A stretch of 7,087 nucleotides of DNA from Gammaproteobacteria bacterium. Its GTDB lineage: Bacteria; Pseudomonadota; Gammaproteobacteria; DRLM01. Made by a program: the position numbers and the translations under genes. Shown one piece after another: positions 1 to 6,900 of the stretch. The number at the start of each line of letters is the position of its first letter. Positions within the stretch are counted from its first letter, which is position 1. The DNA lies in NCBI GenBank assembly GCA_015490395.1, contig WFXX01000030.1, forward strand, positions 1-7,087, given 5' to 3'. The notes under the pieces were generated by a model. The model was not told the DNA's origin. It did not search any database and saw only the letters and a list, made by a program, of their open reading frames with translations.

Positions 1-674
1 CCTACTTAGGGGGCAGCAGCCGGGAGGATCTGGCCGCGGGAGCCTTGGCCCTGGACGGGATGGGGACCCTGATCCTGGCCGGCAGCACCTTCTCCCCGGA
101 CCTGCCGGCCACCGGGGGCGCCTTGCAGCCCGCCGCCAGCGACCACCGGGAGGGCTGGTTGGCCCGGCTGCCAGCCGATCTCACCGGGCCCCAGGTCCGC
201 CTGGCCCTCGCTGGGAGCGCCCCGGCCACCGCTCGGGCCCGGCACCGCTTCCTCTACACCCTGCAGGTGACCCATCAAGGTGGCGGCGCCGCCACCGGCG
301 TGCGGGTGGTGGACCGCCTCCCGGACGGCGTCCGCCTCGTCGCCGTCCTCCCCAGCCAGGGGAGCTGCAGCTGGGACAGCCCTTGGATCCGCTGCCTGCT
401 GGGGGACCTGGCCCCCGGGGCGGCGGCCACCGTGACGGTGGAGGTGGAGGCCCTGGAGCCCGGGCAAGCCGCCCACACCGCCTATCTCCTGGCGGACCAG
501 AGCCTGGAGCCGGGATCAGCCGCCAGCGCCTCCCTGGCCACCACCCTGGAGGCTGCCCGTCCGGGCGGGGGCGTGGGGCCGTGGGGACCCGCCTGGGCCG
601 CCCTTCTGGCCCTGGCCCCGTCCCTGGCTCGGGCCGCCCGGAGAGGGCTCCGGCGGCGGCACGGGGCGGCCTAA
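1..674 (+). CDS. SBBP-repeat / DUF11 surface or secreted protein, 3' part only
   Basis: Partial gene: the reading frame is open from base 3 to the TAA at 672-674 (223 visible codons) and its start lies left of the window. Visible residues 1-58 match one SBBP beta-propeller repeat (YLGGSSRED..A..ALD..GTLILAGST.SPDLPATGGALQ, ending GWLARL, the counterpart of the usual GFVAKL). Residues about 64-152 match DUF11, an Ig-like extracellular domain: YTLQVTHQGG..ATGVRVVDRLPDGVRLV, then SQGSCS and RCLLGDLAPGAAATVTV. Cys122 and Cys131 sit where DUF11 proteins often have a disulfide pair. The C-terminus (about 187-223) is a GGG run, a hydrophobic stretch and an Arg-rich end, resembling a CTERM-type sorting tail, although Pro residues interrupt the hydrophobic part. 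Function is unknown; such proteins are normally exported and thought to be structural or adhesive. Domain calls are confident; the export route is inferred. An in-frame TTG at 45 is inside the SBBP repeat and is not the true start. Confidence 0.85.
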   Translation, partial: YLGGSSREDLAAGALALDGMGTLILAGSTFSPDLPATGGALQPAASDHREGWLARLPADLTGPQVRLALAGSAPATARARHRFLYTLQVTHQGGGAATGVRVVDRLPDGVRLVAVLPSQGSCSWDSPWIRCLLGDLAPGAAATVTVEVEALEPGQAAHTAYLLADQSLEPGSAASASLATTLEAARPGGGVGPWGPAWAALLALAPSLARAARRGLRRRHGAA

Positions 675-705
675 GACCCTCAGGTCAAAGGGACCCCTTT
701 TCTTT
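675..705. terminator. Possible weak terminator at the convergent gene ends
   Basis: After the SBBP/DUF11 stop, the plus strand has GGTC (683-686), a 5-base loop and GACC (692-695), followed by CC and TTTTCTTT (698-705). An overlapping perfect inverted repeat, AAAGGG-AC-CCCTTT, spans 687-700. A short stem followed by a T-rich run is terminator-like for the plus-strand gene, but the stem is only 4 bp and the element lies inside the last codons of the convergent cas6 gene. No good terminator for cas6 is visible on the minus strand. Confidence 0.25.
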
Positions 706-1716
706 CCCCAGAGGTGTCAGTGCCAATCGGCCCAGGCCCATACCCGTGCCGCGGCCCACGTGGATCCACTGACCCATCCAGAGGTAGGGCCAGAGCGGCT
801 CCAGACGGGGGTCGGTGATGTCCAGCCAGCCGAGGATGCCCCCCATGCGCACCGAGCCCTCCTGACGCCGGCCGGGCCGCAGCCAGCTCTCCCAGCGCAG
901 CTCCGCTCGCTCCGGCTCCAGGGTCCGGGCCAGGGCCAGCAGGCTATCCACCCCCTCCGGGGGCTCGCCGCCGGCGTGGAACTGCCGCAGCAGGACCAAG
1001 CGGCGCAGGAGGCTGCCGAAGAGATGGCCCAACCGGAAGGTATCGGGACGGATGCCCCGGCCGCCGGTCTTCAGCCGGGTGGGGGTGGCGAAGCGCACCC
1101 GCACCGCCCCCGGGAAGGGCGGCGGCTCGGGCACCGCCAGCTCCTCCGGGTCCACGGCCTCCCGGCGGGCCACCGACACCCAGCGCCCGCTGCCCAAGGC
1201 GGTCTCCTGCTCCACCTCCAGGAGCTGGAAACGCACCCGTTCCGGCCCCAGGCCGTAGAAGGAGGCCCGGCGCAGGGCGTCGGTGACCAGCCCCAGGTGC
1301 AGGTTCGCTCGCCCCACCAGCACGAAGCCCACGCACAGTTCTTGGCCAGGCGAGGCAGGCAAGGCGGCGGCCTGAGGCTCGTCCACCTGGAGAATGAAAG
1401 GCCGCGGCACCGGCTCCCGGGCGCTCAGGCCCTCCATCCCCCGCCGGGTCTCCAGAAGGTACGGATAGACGCAATGCTCCCGCGCCGGGCAGGGGTCGCA
1501 GGAGCGCAGCCGGGTCTGGCAGCAGACCCGACGCAGCGCCCGACCGAAGGCTTGGCGCCAGAGCCCACCCCAGGGCTCGTCACAACGGATGGGATGAAAG
1601 GGTCGGATCCAGACGCGGTAACAGCCCAAAGGCGGCGCCGCGATGGCGGCACTCGGAGCTTCCGCGGGGCCCTCCATCCATGGGGCACCCACGGTCTCGT
1701 CTCTCGCGCTCATCAT
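685..1716 (-). CDS. cas6: CRISPR-associated endoribonuclease Cas6 (RAMP superfamily)
   Basis: Predicted metal-independent RNase that cuts the pre-crRNA transcript inside its repeats to release guide units. The 343-aa length fits the Cas6 group with a Cys cluster (CRISPR_Cas6 / PF10040-like). Visible features: C73-x2-C76-x5-C82 followed by VYPYLLE (the family's C..C..C.Y...FE block); GFVLVGRA (130-137), the central beta-strand signature; FATPTRLKTGGR (209-220), a 'P.RLK..GR' motif; LLRRLVLLRQFHAGG (236-250); and the C-terminal Gly-rich loop HVGRGTGMGLG (319-329), typical of RAMP RNA-binding folds. The catalytic residues cannot be fixed by eye; His41 and His246 are candidates. Start: ATG at 1716 has AGGA at 1725-1728 with an 8-base spacer; the adjacent ATG (1713) is also possible, and ATG at 1677 lacks a good ribosome site. 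Residues 1-30 are an Ala/Pro/Glu-rich extension before the fold. Stop TGA at 685-687. No array or other cas gene is in view, so it would act in trans or belong to a locus beyond the window. Confidence 0.88.
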   Translation of the reverse strand: MMSARDETVGAPWMEGPAEAPSAAIAAPPLGCYRVWIRPFHPIRCDEPWGGLWRQAFGRALRRVCCQTRLRSCDPCPAREHCVYPYLLETRRGMEGLSAREPVPRPFILQVDEPQAAALPASPGQELCVGFVLVGRANLHLGLVTDALRRASFYGLGPERVRFQLLEVEQETALGSGRWVSVARREAVDPEELAVPEPPPFPGAVRVRFATPTRLKTGGRGIRPDTFRLGHLFGSLLRRLVLLRQFHAGGEPPEGVDSLLALARTLEPERAELRWESWLRPGRRQEGSVRMGGILGWLDITDPRLEPLWPYLWMGQWIHVGRGTGMGLGRLALTPLGKEKGSL

Positions 1717-1797
1717 TATTATCGTCCTGTGCAGGGGCCCTCAGAAGGGGCTTGGCCGTCCCAGGCGCACCCACGAGGGGCTTTTTCAGGCCGGCTG
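1717..1797 (-). other. cas6 leader region
   Basis: Non-coding stretch between the candidate promoter and cas6. It holds the cas6 ribosome site (AGGA on the minus strand, 1725-1728) and an 8-base direct repeat, AGGGGCTT on the plus strand, at 1746-1753 and 1776-1783, exactly 30 bases apart. The copy nearer cas6 can fold on the minus strand as a small CCCT/AGGG hairpin. No small gene or RNA gene was recognised here. Confidence 0.3.
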
Positions 1798-1827
1798 AGC
1801 ATAACCCTAGCCCTGCCGCTGAATCAA
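1798..1827 (-). promoter_or_regulatory. Candidate sigma-70-type promoter for cas6
   Basis: Read on the minus strand, TTGATT (1822-1827) and TATGCT (1798-1803) are separated by 18 bases; each matches the -35/-10 consensus at 4 of 6 positions. It lies in the most AT-rich stretch of the window and would give a leader of about 75 bases before the cas6 ATG. The match is moderate and rests on position and base composition. Confidence 0.3.
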
Positions 1828-1880
1828 TGTATCGGATGCTCCAGTTATCATCTTGAGAGCACGAGATCACACCCATGCAA

Positions 1881-1917
1881 GGCATATCAGTGATTCTGAT
1901 ATGCCGGAGGCGCCTCC
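1881..1917 (-). terminator. Twin abutting palindromes downstream of mlaA (terminator or operator)
   Basis: GGCATATCAG (1881-1890) and CTGATATGCC (1896-1905) form a perfect 10-bp inverted repeat with a 5-base loop. It abuts a perfect 12-base palindrome, GGAGGCGCCTCC (1906-1917). Both lie 5-42 bases beyond the mlaA stop codon, the normal place for a transcription terminator or 3'-protecting hairpin of the efflux operon. There is no T-run after the stem on the minus strand (TTGCATGG follows), so it is not a canonical intrinsic terminator. A dimeric regulator site or a REP-like element are alternatives. The inverted repeats themselves are certain; the function is not. Confidence 0.4.
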
Positions 1918-1922
1918 TTCTC

Positions 1923-2687
1923 TTATGGCAGCTCCTCGTCGAGAAGCTCCTCCTCGGGGAACTCCTCCTCGGGCGGGACACCGTCGTGGATGAGATCCAG
2001 GCGCCGCTGCCGATAGGCCTCGCGGACGAAGAGGTAGGGATCCAGGGCGGCTTGCTCCAAGGCCCGGCTGGCCTCCAGATAATCGGCCCTCAGGTGCACC
2101 ACCTCCAGGGCGATGAGGCCGTAGCGCCGGGCCTCCTGCTGGCTGAAGAGGCCGAAAGCCCGCAGGCTGCTGTAGAGGGGGTCCACGATGAACTCCACCA
2201 GCAGGCCGGCGGCATCGCGCGCCGTGCTGGGACCCAGGAAGGGCAGCACCAGGTAGGCGCCGCCGTCGAGCCCCCAGACCGCCAGGGTCTGGCCGAAGTC
2301 TTCTCGTCGGGGGGGCAGCCCCCAGGCCCCGGCCACGTCCAGCACCCCCAGCAGGCCCACGCTGGAGTTGATCATCAACCGGGCCAAGTCGCGCCCGGCC
2401 TCCCGGGGCTTGCCCTGCAGCAGGTCGTTCACCGCCACCACGGGGGTGTGCAGGTTGCGGAAGGCGTTGCCGACCCCCCGCCGCACGGGCTCCGGGACCC
2501 AGCGGCGGTACTGCCGGGCCACCGGGCGCAGCACCCGCCGGTCCAGGCCGTCGTTGAAGGCGTGGATGCGCCGGTTCATCCCCTCCCAGGGATCGCCCCA
2601 GGCCTCCAGGCTGCGGGGACCGGCGCAGCCGGCCAGGCCCACCAAGGCCCCCACGACGAGGATCCAGATCGCCGCCGCGCGCCTCAC
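1923..2687 (-). CDS. mlaA: MlaA/VacJ family outer-membrane phospholipid lipoprotein
   Basis: A 254-aa lipoprotein, close to the usual MlaA length of about 250. MlaA forms a ring in the outer membrane and removes mislocalised phospholipid from the outer leaflet, handing it to periplasmic MlaC in the classical Mla pathway. Signal peptide and lipobox are clear: RR, hydrophobic residues 7-19, then LAGC with the lipidated Cys at 21; Ala22 favours outer-membrane sorting. Family motifs: DPWEGMNRRIHAFND (32-46), VPEPVRRGVGNAFRNL (64-79), INSSVGLLGVLDVA (106-119), EDFGQTLAVWGL (129-140), YLVLPFLGPSTARDA (145-159), and LDPYLFVREAYRQRRLDLIHDG (215-236). The last 20 residues form a very acidic tail (PEEEF, PEEEL, DEEL). 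The start is GTG at 2687, overlapping the pump's TGA as GTGA, with AGGGG 8 bases upstream; this puts the signal peptide exactly at the N-terminus. No mlaBCDEF genes are visible. Co-expression with the RND pump is strongly implied. Confidence 0.93.
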   Translation of the reverse strand: MRRAAAIWILVVGALVGLAGCAGPRSLEAWGDPWEGMNRRIHAFNDGLDRRVLRPVARQYRRWVPEPVRRGVGNAFRNLHTPVVAVNDLLQGKPREAGRDLARLMINSSVGLLGVLDVAGAWGLPPRREDFGQTLAVWGLDGGAYLVLPFLGPSTARDAAGLLVEFIVDPLYSSLRAFGLFSQQEARRYGLIALEVVHLRADYLEASRALEQAALDPYLFVREAYRQRRLDLIHDGVPPEEEFPEEELLDEELP

Positions 2688-5600
2688 CGGCGCCGCCCCT
2701 GCAGCCGTGCCAGGCCATGCTCGGTCAGGGAGTAGACCGCCGGCACCACCACCAGGGTCAGGAGGGTGGAGCTGGCCATGCCCCCGATCACCGCCACGGC
2801 CAGGGGGGCGTTGGTGTCCGCGCCCGCCCCCATCCCCAGGGCCGTGGGCAGGAGCACCAGGATCACCGTCAGGGAGGTCATGAGAACCGGCCGCAGGCGC
2901 AGGGGGCAGGCCTCGCGCAGGGCCTCGTCGATGCCCAAGCCCCGCTGCCGGTGCTGGTTGGCGAAATCCACCAGGAGGATACCGTTCTTGGCCACCAGCC
3001 CCACCAGCAGCACCATGCCGATCATGGAATAGATGTTGAGGGTGTGCCCGGTGAGCCACAAGGCCGCTACGCCCCCCGCCATGGCCAGAGGCTGGGCCAT
3101 CATGATCACCAGGGGCTGGAGATAGGAGTCGAACTGGCTGGCCAGCACCATATACAGCAGCACCAGCGCCGTGACGAAGGCGAAGGCCATGTAGCCGGCC
3201 GTCTTGCCGAACTCCTCGGCCTGCCCCTGGAAGGCCACCGTGTAGCCCGGCGGCAGCAGCTCGCGGGCCGCCTCCTCCACCGCCGCCACCGCGTCGGCCA
3301 GGGGAATGGTGGGCGAGGCGAAGAACAGGGCCGCGTACTGCAGGTCGTCGCGGCCGATGACCGCCGGCCCCAGGGTTTCCTCCAGGCGCACCACGGTGTC
3401 CAGGCGCACCAGGGAGCCGTCGGCGGCGCGCACGTGGAGACGGGCCAGGTCCTCGGGACCTTGGAGGCTGCCCTCGGCGGCCTTGAGGCGGATGTCGTAG
3501 CGGCGCCCGTCACCGGGCACGTCATTATATTTGGCCACATCCAGGCCGCCGGCCAGGACCCGCAGGGCCAGGCCGATCTCGCGGGCGGGGATCCCCAGGC
3601 GGGCGGCCCGGTCCCGGTCGATGCGGGGCACGATCTCGGGCAGGTCCAGCTGCAGGTCCAGGTCCAGCCGACCGATGCCCGGCACCCGGGCCAGGCGCTC
3701 GCGCATGGCCTGGGCCAGGCGGGCCACCTCCTCCAGCCGCGGCCCCCTGAGGGAGAACTGCAGGGGCTCGCCCCGGGTGCCGGTGACGATGGGCACGCGC
3801 ATGGCGAAGGCTTGGACGCCGGGAATGGCCTCCAGGGCCTGGCGCACGTCGGCCATAATGGCCTCCTGGGAGCGCGCCCGCTCCTCGCGGGGCGCCAGGC
3901 GCACGAAGGCGAAGCCCTGGTTCACCTGCCCTTGGGCCCCCAGGCCGATGGCGGTGAAGTAGCCCGCCACCCCGGGCTGGGCGGCCAGGGCCCGCTCCAC
4001 CGCCTCCAGGCGGTCCACGGTGTAGTCCAGGGAGGCGCCCAGCGGCGTCTTGAAGATCACCATGAAGCGGCCCTCGTCCTCCTCCGGGACGAAGGTCTTG
4101 CCCACCTGGAGGAACAGCCAGCCGCTGGCCGCGGTCACCGCCACGGTCAGGCCCACCATGGCCCAGCGGTGACGCAGGGCCGCCGCGAGGAGCCGCCGGT
4201 AGCCCCCCTCCAGGGTGTCCCAGAGCCGATGCAGGAGGCGCTGCACCGGCCCCTCCGCCTGCCGCACCTGGAGGTAGCGGGAGCAGAGCATGGGGGTCAG
4301 GGTCATGGACACGAGCCAGGAGACCAGCACCCCCACGGTGACCACCACGGCGAAGGACTCGAAGAAGCGGCCGATGATCCCGCCCATGAAGATCACCGGC
4401 CCGAAGATGGCCACCAGGGAGAGGGTGGCGGCCAGCACCGCGAAGACCACCTCCCGGGTGCCCCGCAGGGCGGCGCTCACGGGGTCGGGGTCCAGGCGCT
4501 CCCGATGCCGGTGGACGTTCTCCAGCACCACGATGGCGTCGTCCACCACCACCCCGATGAGCAGCAGCAGCGCCAGCAGGGTCATGGTGTTGAAGGTGTA
4601 GCCGGCGAAATGCATCACCGCCACGGCCCCCAGCAGGGAGACCGGCACGGCGGTGGCGATGATCAGCGTCGAGCGCAAGCTGCGCAGGAACAGCCAGACC
4701 GCCGCGGCCGCGGCCAAGGTGCCCAGGAGCAGGTGCTCCTGCAGCGCCGCCACCATGCGGCGGATGAAGGTGGAGTCGTCGGTGGCCACCTCCAGGCTCA
4801 TGCCCGGCGGCAGGGCGGGTAGGATCTCCTCGTGCAGGCGGCGGCGCACCTCGTCCACGATGGCCACGGTGTTGGCCCCGGAGACCTTGACGATGCCCAG
4901 GCCCACGGCGGGCCGGCCGTTGTAGCGGGCCAGCTGGCGGGCGTCGGCCAGGCCGTCCACCACTCGGGCCACGTCCCCCAGGCGCACCGGCCGCCCCGGA
5001 CGGTGGGCCACCACCAAGGCCTCCAGTGCCTGCGGGGTGTGGAATTCCAGGTCCAGGCGCAGCAGGCGCTCGGTGGCCCCCCGCACCACGAAGCCCGCGG
5101 GCAGCTGCAGGTGCTCGGCAGCGAAGGCCCGCACCAGGTCCGAGGCGGTGAGCCCGTAGGCGGCCAGGCGCTCCGGGTCCACCTCCACGCGGATGGTGCG
5201 CCGACGCTCGCCGCCGATCTGCACCTCCCCCACCCCGTCGATGGTCTCCAGGCGGGGCTTGAGGACATTGCGGGCGTACTGCTGCAGCTGCTGCAGGGTG
5301 CGGTCCCCCTGCAAGGCCAGCCAGAGGATGGGCGCGCCGCCCACCAGCACCTTGCTCACCACTGGCGGCTCGGCCTCCTCTGGCAGGCGGTGCAGCACTT
5401 GGCTGACCCTGGCCTGCACCTCGTCGAAGGCCACGTCCCTGTCCTTGCCCAGCTCGAAGGTGGCCACCACCAGGGAGACCCCGGGGGAGGAGAGGGACTG
5501 GATGCGGTCCAGGCCGGGGATGCCGTTGACCGCTTCCTCGATGACGCTGGTAAGGCTGGCGTCCACGATGAGCGGATCTGCCCCGGGCAGCAAGGTGGTG

Positions 5601-5740
5601 ACCGAGACGATGGGAAAGTCCACGTCGGGGAAGCGGTCCACCCCCAGGCGCTGGTAGCTGATCAGGCCGAAGAGCACCAGCACGGCCGAGAGCATCGCCG
5701 CCAGCACCCGGCGGCGGACGGCCAGCTCCGGCAGGGTCAT
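2684..5740 (-). CDS. RND efflux permease, HAE1/AcrB-like inner-membrane transporter
   Basis: A 1018-aa proton-driven RND transporter of the hydrophobe/amphiphile efflux (HAE1) type, expected to act as an inner-membrane trimer with the adaptor encoded just upstream. Topology fits the family: one N-terminal helix (about 11-28), a large periplasmic loop (about 30-335), helices 2-6 (about 337-486) and 7 (about 527-545), a second periplasmic loop (about 546-850), then helices 8-12 (to about 1004). Proton-relay residues are intact: Asp400-Asp401 in GVVVDDAIVVLENV and Lys918 in GLVAKNGILLVDF. Other signatures are FPDVDFPIV (37-45), GANTVAIVDEV (288-298), FVPEEDEGRF (550-559), YMVLASQFDSYLQPLVI (863-879), and the end block TNAPLAVAVIGG (976-987). 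ATG at 5740 overlaps the adaptor's TGA as ATGA; GGAGG lies 10 bases upstream. Stop TGA 2684-2686 overlaps the mlaA start. Substrate cannot be read from sequence; the MlaA neighbour hints at a lipid or hydrophobic compound, but drug or solvent export is equally possible. Confidence 0.95.
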   Translation of the reverse strand: MTLPELAVRRRVLAAMLSAVLVLFGLISYQRLGVDRFPDVDFPIVSVTTLLPGADPLIVDASLTSVIEEAVNGIPGLDRIQSLSSPGVSLVVATFELGKDRDVAFDEVQARVSQVLHRLPEEAEPPVVSKVLVGGAPILWLALQGDRTLQQLQQYARNVLKPRLETIDGVGEVQIGGERRRTIRVEVDPERLAAYGLTASDLVRAFAAEHLQLPAGFVVRGATERLLRLDLEFHTPQALEALVVAHRPGRPVRLGDVARVVDGLADARQLARYNGRPAVGLGIVKVSGANTVAIVDEVRRRLHEEILPALPPGMSLEVATDDSTFIRRMVAALQEHLLLGTLAAAAAVWLFLRSLRSTLIIATAVPVSLLGAVAVMHFAGYTFNTMTLLALLLLIGVVVDDAIVVLENVHRHRERLDPDPVSAALRGTREVVFAVLAATLSLVAIFGPVIFMGGIIGRFFESFAVVVTVGVLVSWLVSMTLTPMLCSRYLQVRQAEGPVQRLLHRLWDTLEGGYRRLLAAALRHRWAMVGLTVAVTAASGWLFLQVGKTFVPEEDEGRFMVIFKTPLGASLDYTVDRLEAVERALAAQPGVAGYFTAIGLGAQGQVNQGFAFVRLAPREERARSQEAIMADVRQALEAIPGVQAFAMRVPIVTGTRGEPLQFSLRGPRLEEVARLAQAMRERLARVPGIGRLDLDLQLDLPEIVPRIDRDRAARLGIPAREIGLALRVLAGGLDVAKYNDVPGDGRRYDIRLKAAEGSLQGPEDLARLHVRAADGSLVRLDTVVRLEETLGPAVIGRDDLQYAALFFASPTIPLADAVAAVEEAARELLPPGYTVAFQGQAEEFGKTAGYMAFAFVTALVLLYMVLASQFDSYLQPLVIMMAQPLAMAGGVAALWLTGHTLNIYSMIGMVLLVGLVAKNGILLVDFANQHRQRGLGIDEALREACPLRLRPVLMTSLTVILVLLPTALGMGAGADTNAPLAVAVIGGMASSTLLTLVVVPAVYSLTEHGLARLQGRRR

Positions 5741-6897
5741 GGGGACGGGCCCTCCGCGGCGGGCTCGGCGACCTCCTCAGGAGGGAGGCCACCACGGGGC
5801 GGGGGAGGGACCGGGCGCACCAGGGCACCCTCGGTGAGGAAAGCCGCGCCGTCCACCACCACCTCGGCGCCGGCCTCCAGCCCCTGGCGGATCTCCACCA
5901 GCCCGTCCTGGTGCACCCCGGTGACCACCGGCCGCTCCACCGCCCGACCGCCTTCCACTTGGTAGACCACCGGCCCCCGGGGGCGCAGCACCACCGCCGC
6001 CTCGGGCACCACCACCGCTTGGGGACGGGACGCTAGGACCACCTCGGCCACCACGCTGGCCCCGGGGCGCCAGCGCCCCGGGTTCTCCAGCTCCACGTAG
6101 GCTAGGAGGGCCAGGCTGGCTGGATCGATGCCCGCTCGCACCTCGCTGAGGGCCGCTTGCACCGGCTGGTCAGGGGCAGCGGGCGAGCGCAGGCGCACCG
6201 GGAGACCGGGACGAATACGGGCGGCCAGGGTCTCGGGGAAGGGCAGCTCCACCCGCAGCCAGCGGGCGGTGGTGAGCCGAAAGAGAGGGGTGCCCACCTG
6301 AACGTAGTCTCCCTCGGCCACGAGGCGGGCCTCCACGCGGCCCGCCACCGGGGCCTTAACCCGTACCTTGGTCAGGCGCAGCTCGGCAGTGGCCAAGGCG
6401 GTGCGGGCCGCTGCTAGCTCCTCCCGCAGGGCATCCCGCTGCGCCACCGCCTCATCCAAGAGGGAGCGTGGGATGAACTCCTTGCGCAGCATGTCCCGGT
6501 AGCGGCGCACCTGCAGCTCCTGGGCCTTAAGCAGGGCCTTCAGGCGCCGAATGTCCGCCCGGGCCTGGTCCCGGGCCAGGCGCGCGTCCCGATCGTCCAG
6601 GGCGGCCAGGAGCTGGCCCGCCTCCACGGCGTCGCCCACCTCCACGGCCACCTGCACCACCCGGCCGGGCACCTCGGCCGCCACCATCGGGGCCTCCTTG
6701 GAGCGGACGGTGCCCACCACCCGCGCCACCTCCTCCACGGCCCGCAGGGCGGCCCGCTCCAGGGTCACCGGCACCACCCAGCCCCCGGCGGCCGACAGCG
6801 CGGGCGCCGCCACCCCAAGAGCCAGGGCCCCTGCCAAGGCGGGCAATAGCACCGCCCGAACCCGGATGCTGCGTGCCCCTCCACACCTCGCCCTCAT
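5737..6897 (-). CDS. RND efflux periplasmic adaptor subunit (membrane fusion protein, HlyD/AcrA type)
   Basis: A 386-aa adaptor that bridges the RND pump to the outer membrane in the periplasm. Sec signal peptide: Arg-rich start, hydrophobic core about 15-33, likely cleavage after ALSA (36). There is no lipobox and no Cys in the mature protein, so it is probably soluble or loosely membrane-associated, unlike lipidated AcrA. Domains in order: first lipoyl half (about 70-101, AEVPGRVVQVAVEVGDAVEAG), alpha-helical coiled-coil hairpin (about 102-176), second lipoyl half (about 178-210, VKAPVAGRVEARLVAEGDYV), beta-barrel (about 211-290), membrane-proximal domain (about 295-360), then a Pro/Glu-rich tail (363-386). 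ATG at 6897 is chosen because AGGAGG lies 6 bases upstream and the signal peptide begins there; an in-frame TTG at 6939 would add 14 poorly supported residues. Stop TGA 5737-5739 overlaps the permease ATG. First gene of the efflux-mlaA operon. Confidence 0.93.
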   Translation of the reverse strand: MRARCGGARSIRVRAVLLPALAGALALGVAAPALSAAGGWVVPVTLERAALRAVEEVARVVGTVRSKEAPMVAAEVPGRVVQVAVEVGDAVEAGQLLAALDDRDARLARDQARADIRRLKALLKAQELQVRRYRDMLRKEFIPRSLLDEAVAQRDALREELAAARTALATAELRLTKVRVKAPVAGRVEARLVAEGDYVQVGTPLFRLTTARWLRVELPFPETLAARIRPGLPVRLRSPAAPDQPVQAALSEVRAGIDPASLALLAYVELENPGRWRPGASVVAEVVLASRPQAVVVPEAAVVLRPRGPVVYQVEGGRAVERPVVTGVHQDGLVEIRQGLEAGAEVVVDGAAFLTEGALVRPVPPPPRGGLPPEEVAEPAAEGPSP

Positions 6898-6900
6898 GCG

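Noticed and set aside
1881..1905. The 10-bp-stem hairpin near cas6 as a lone CRISPR repeat
   Set aside because: There is no second copy or spacer-repeat periodicity in the window, and the position just after mlaA is better explained as a 3' or regulatory element.
2688..3059. Extension of the MlaA frame upstream to 3059
   Set aside because: It would add 124 residues of low-complexity sequence inside the permease and bury the signal peptide; the GTG at 2687 puts the lipobox Cys at residue 21 and has a ribosome site.
2717..4822. A 701-codon open frame on the plus strand across the permease gene, and similar long plus-strand frames (760-1893, 1875-2735, 4832-5965)
   Set aside because: They are antisense to well-identified genes, have low-complexity Gly/His/Gln/Arg-rich translations with no family motifs, and are expected in DNA of this GC content.
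3525..5828. A 767-codon open frame on the minus strand within the permease gene
   Set aside because: It is out of frame with the clear RND protein and reads as Gly/Pro/Arg-rich low complexity; a GC-driven shadow.
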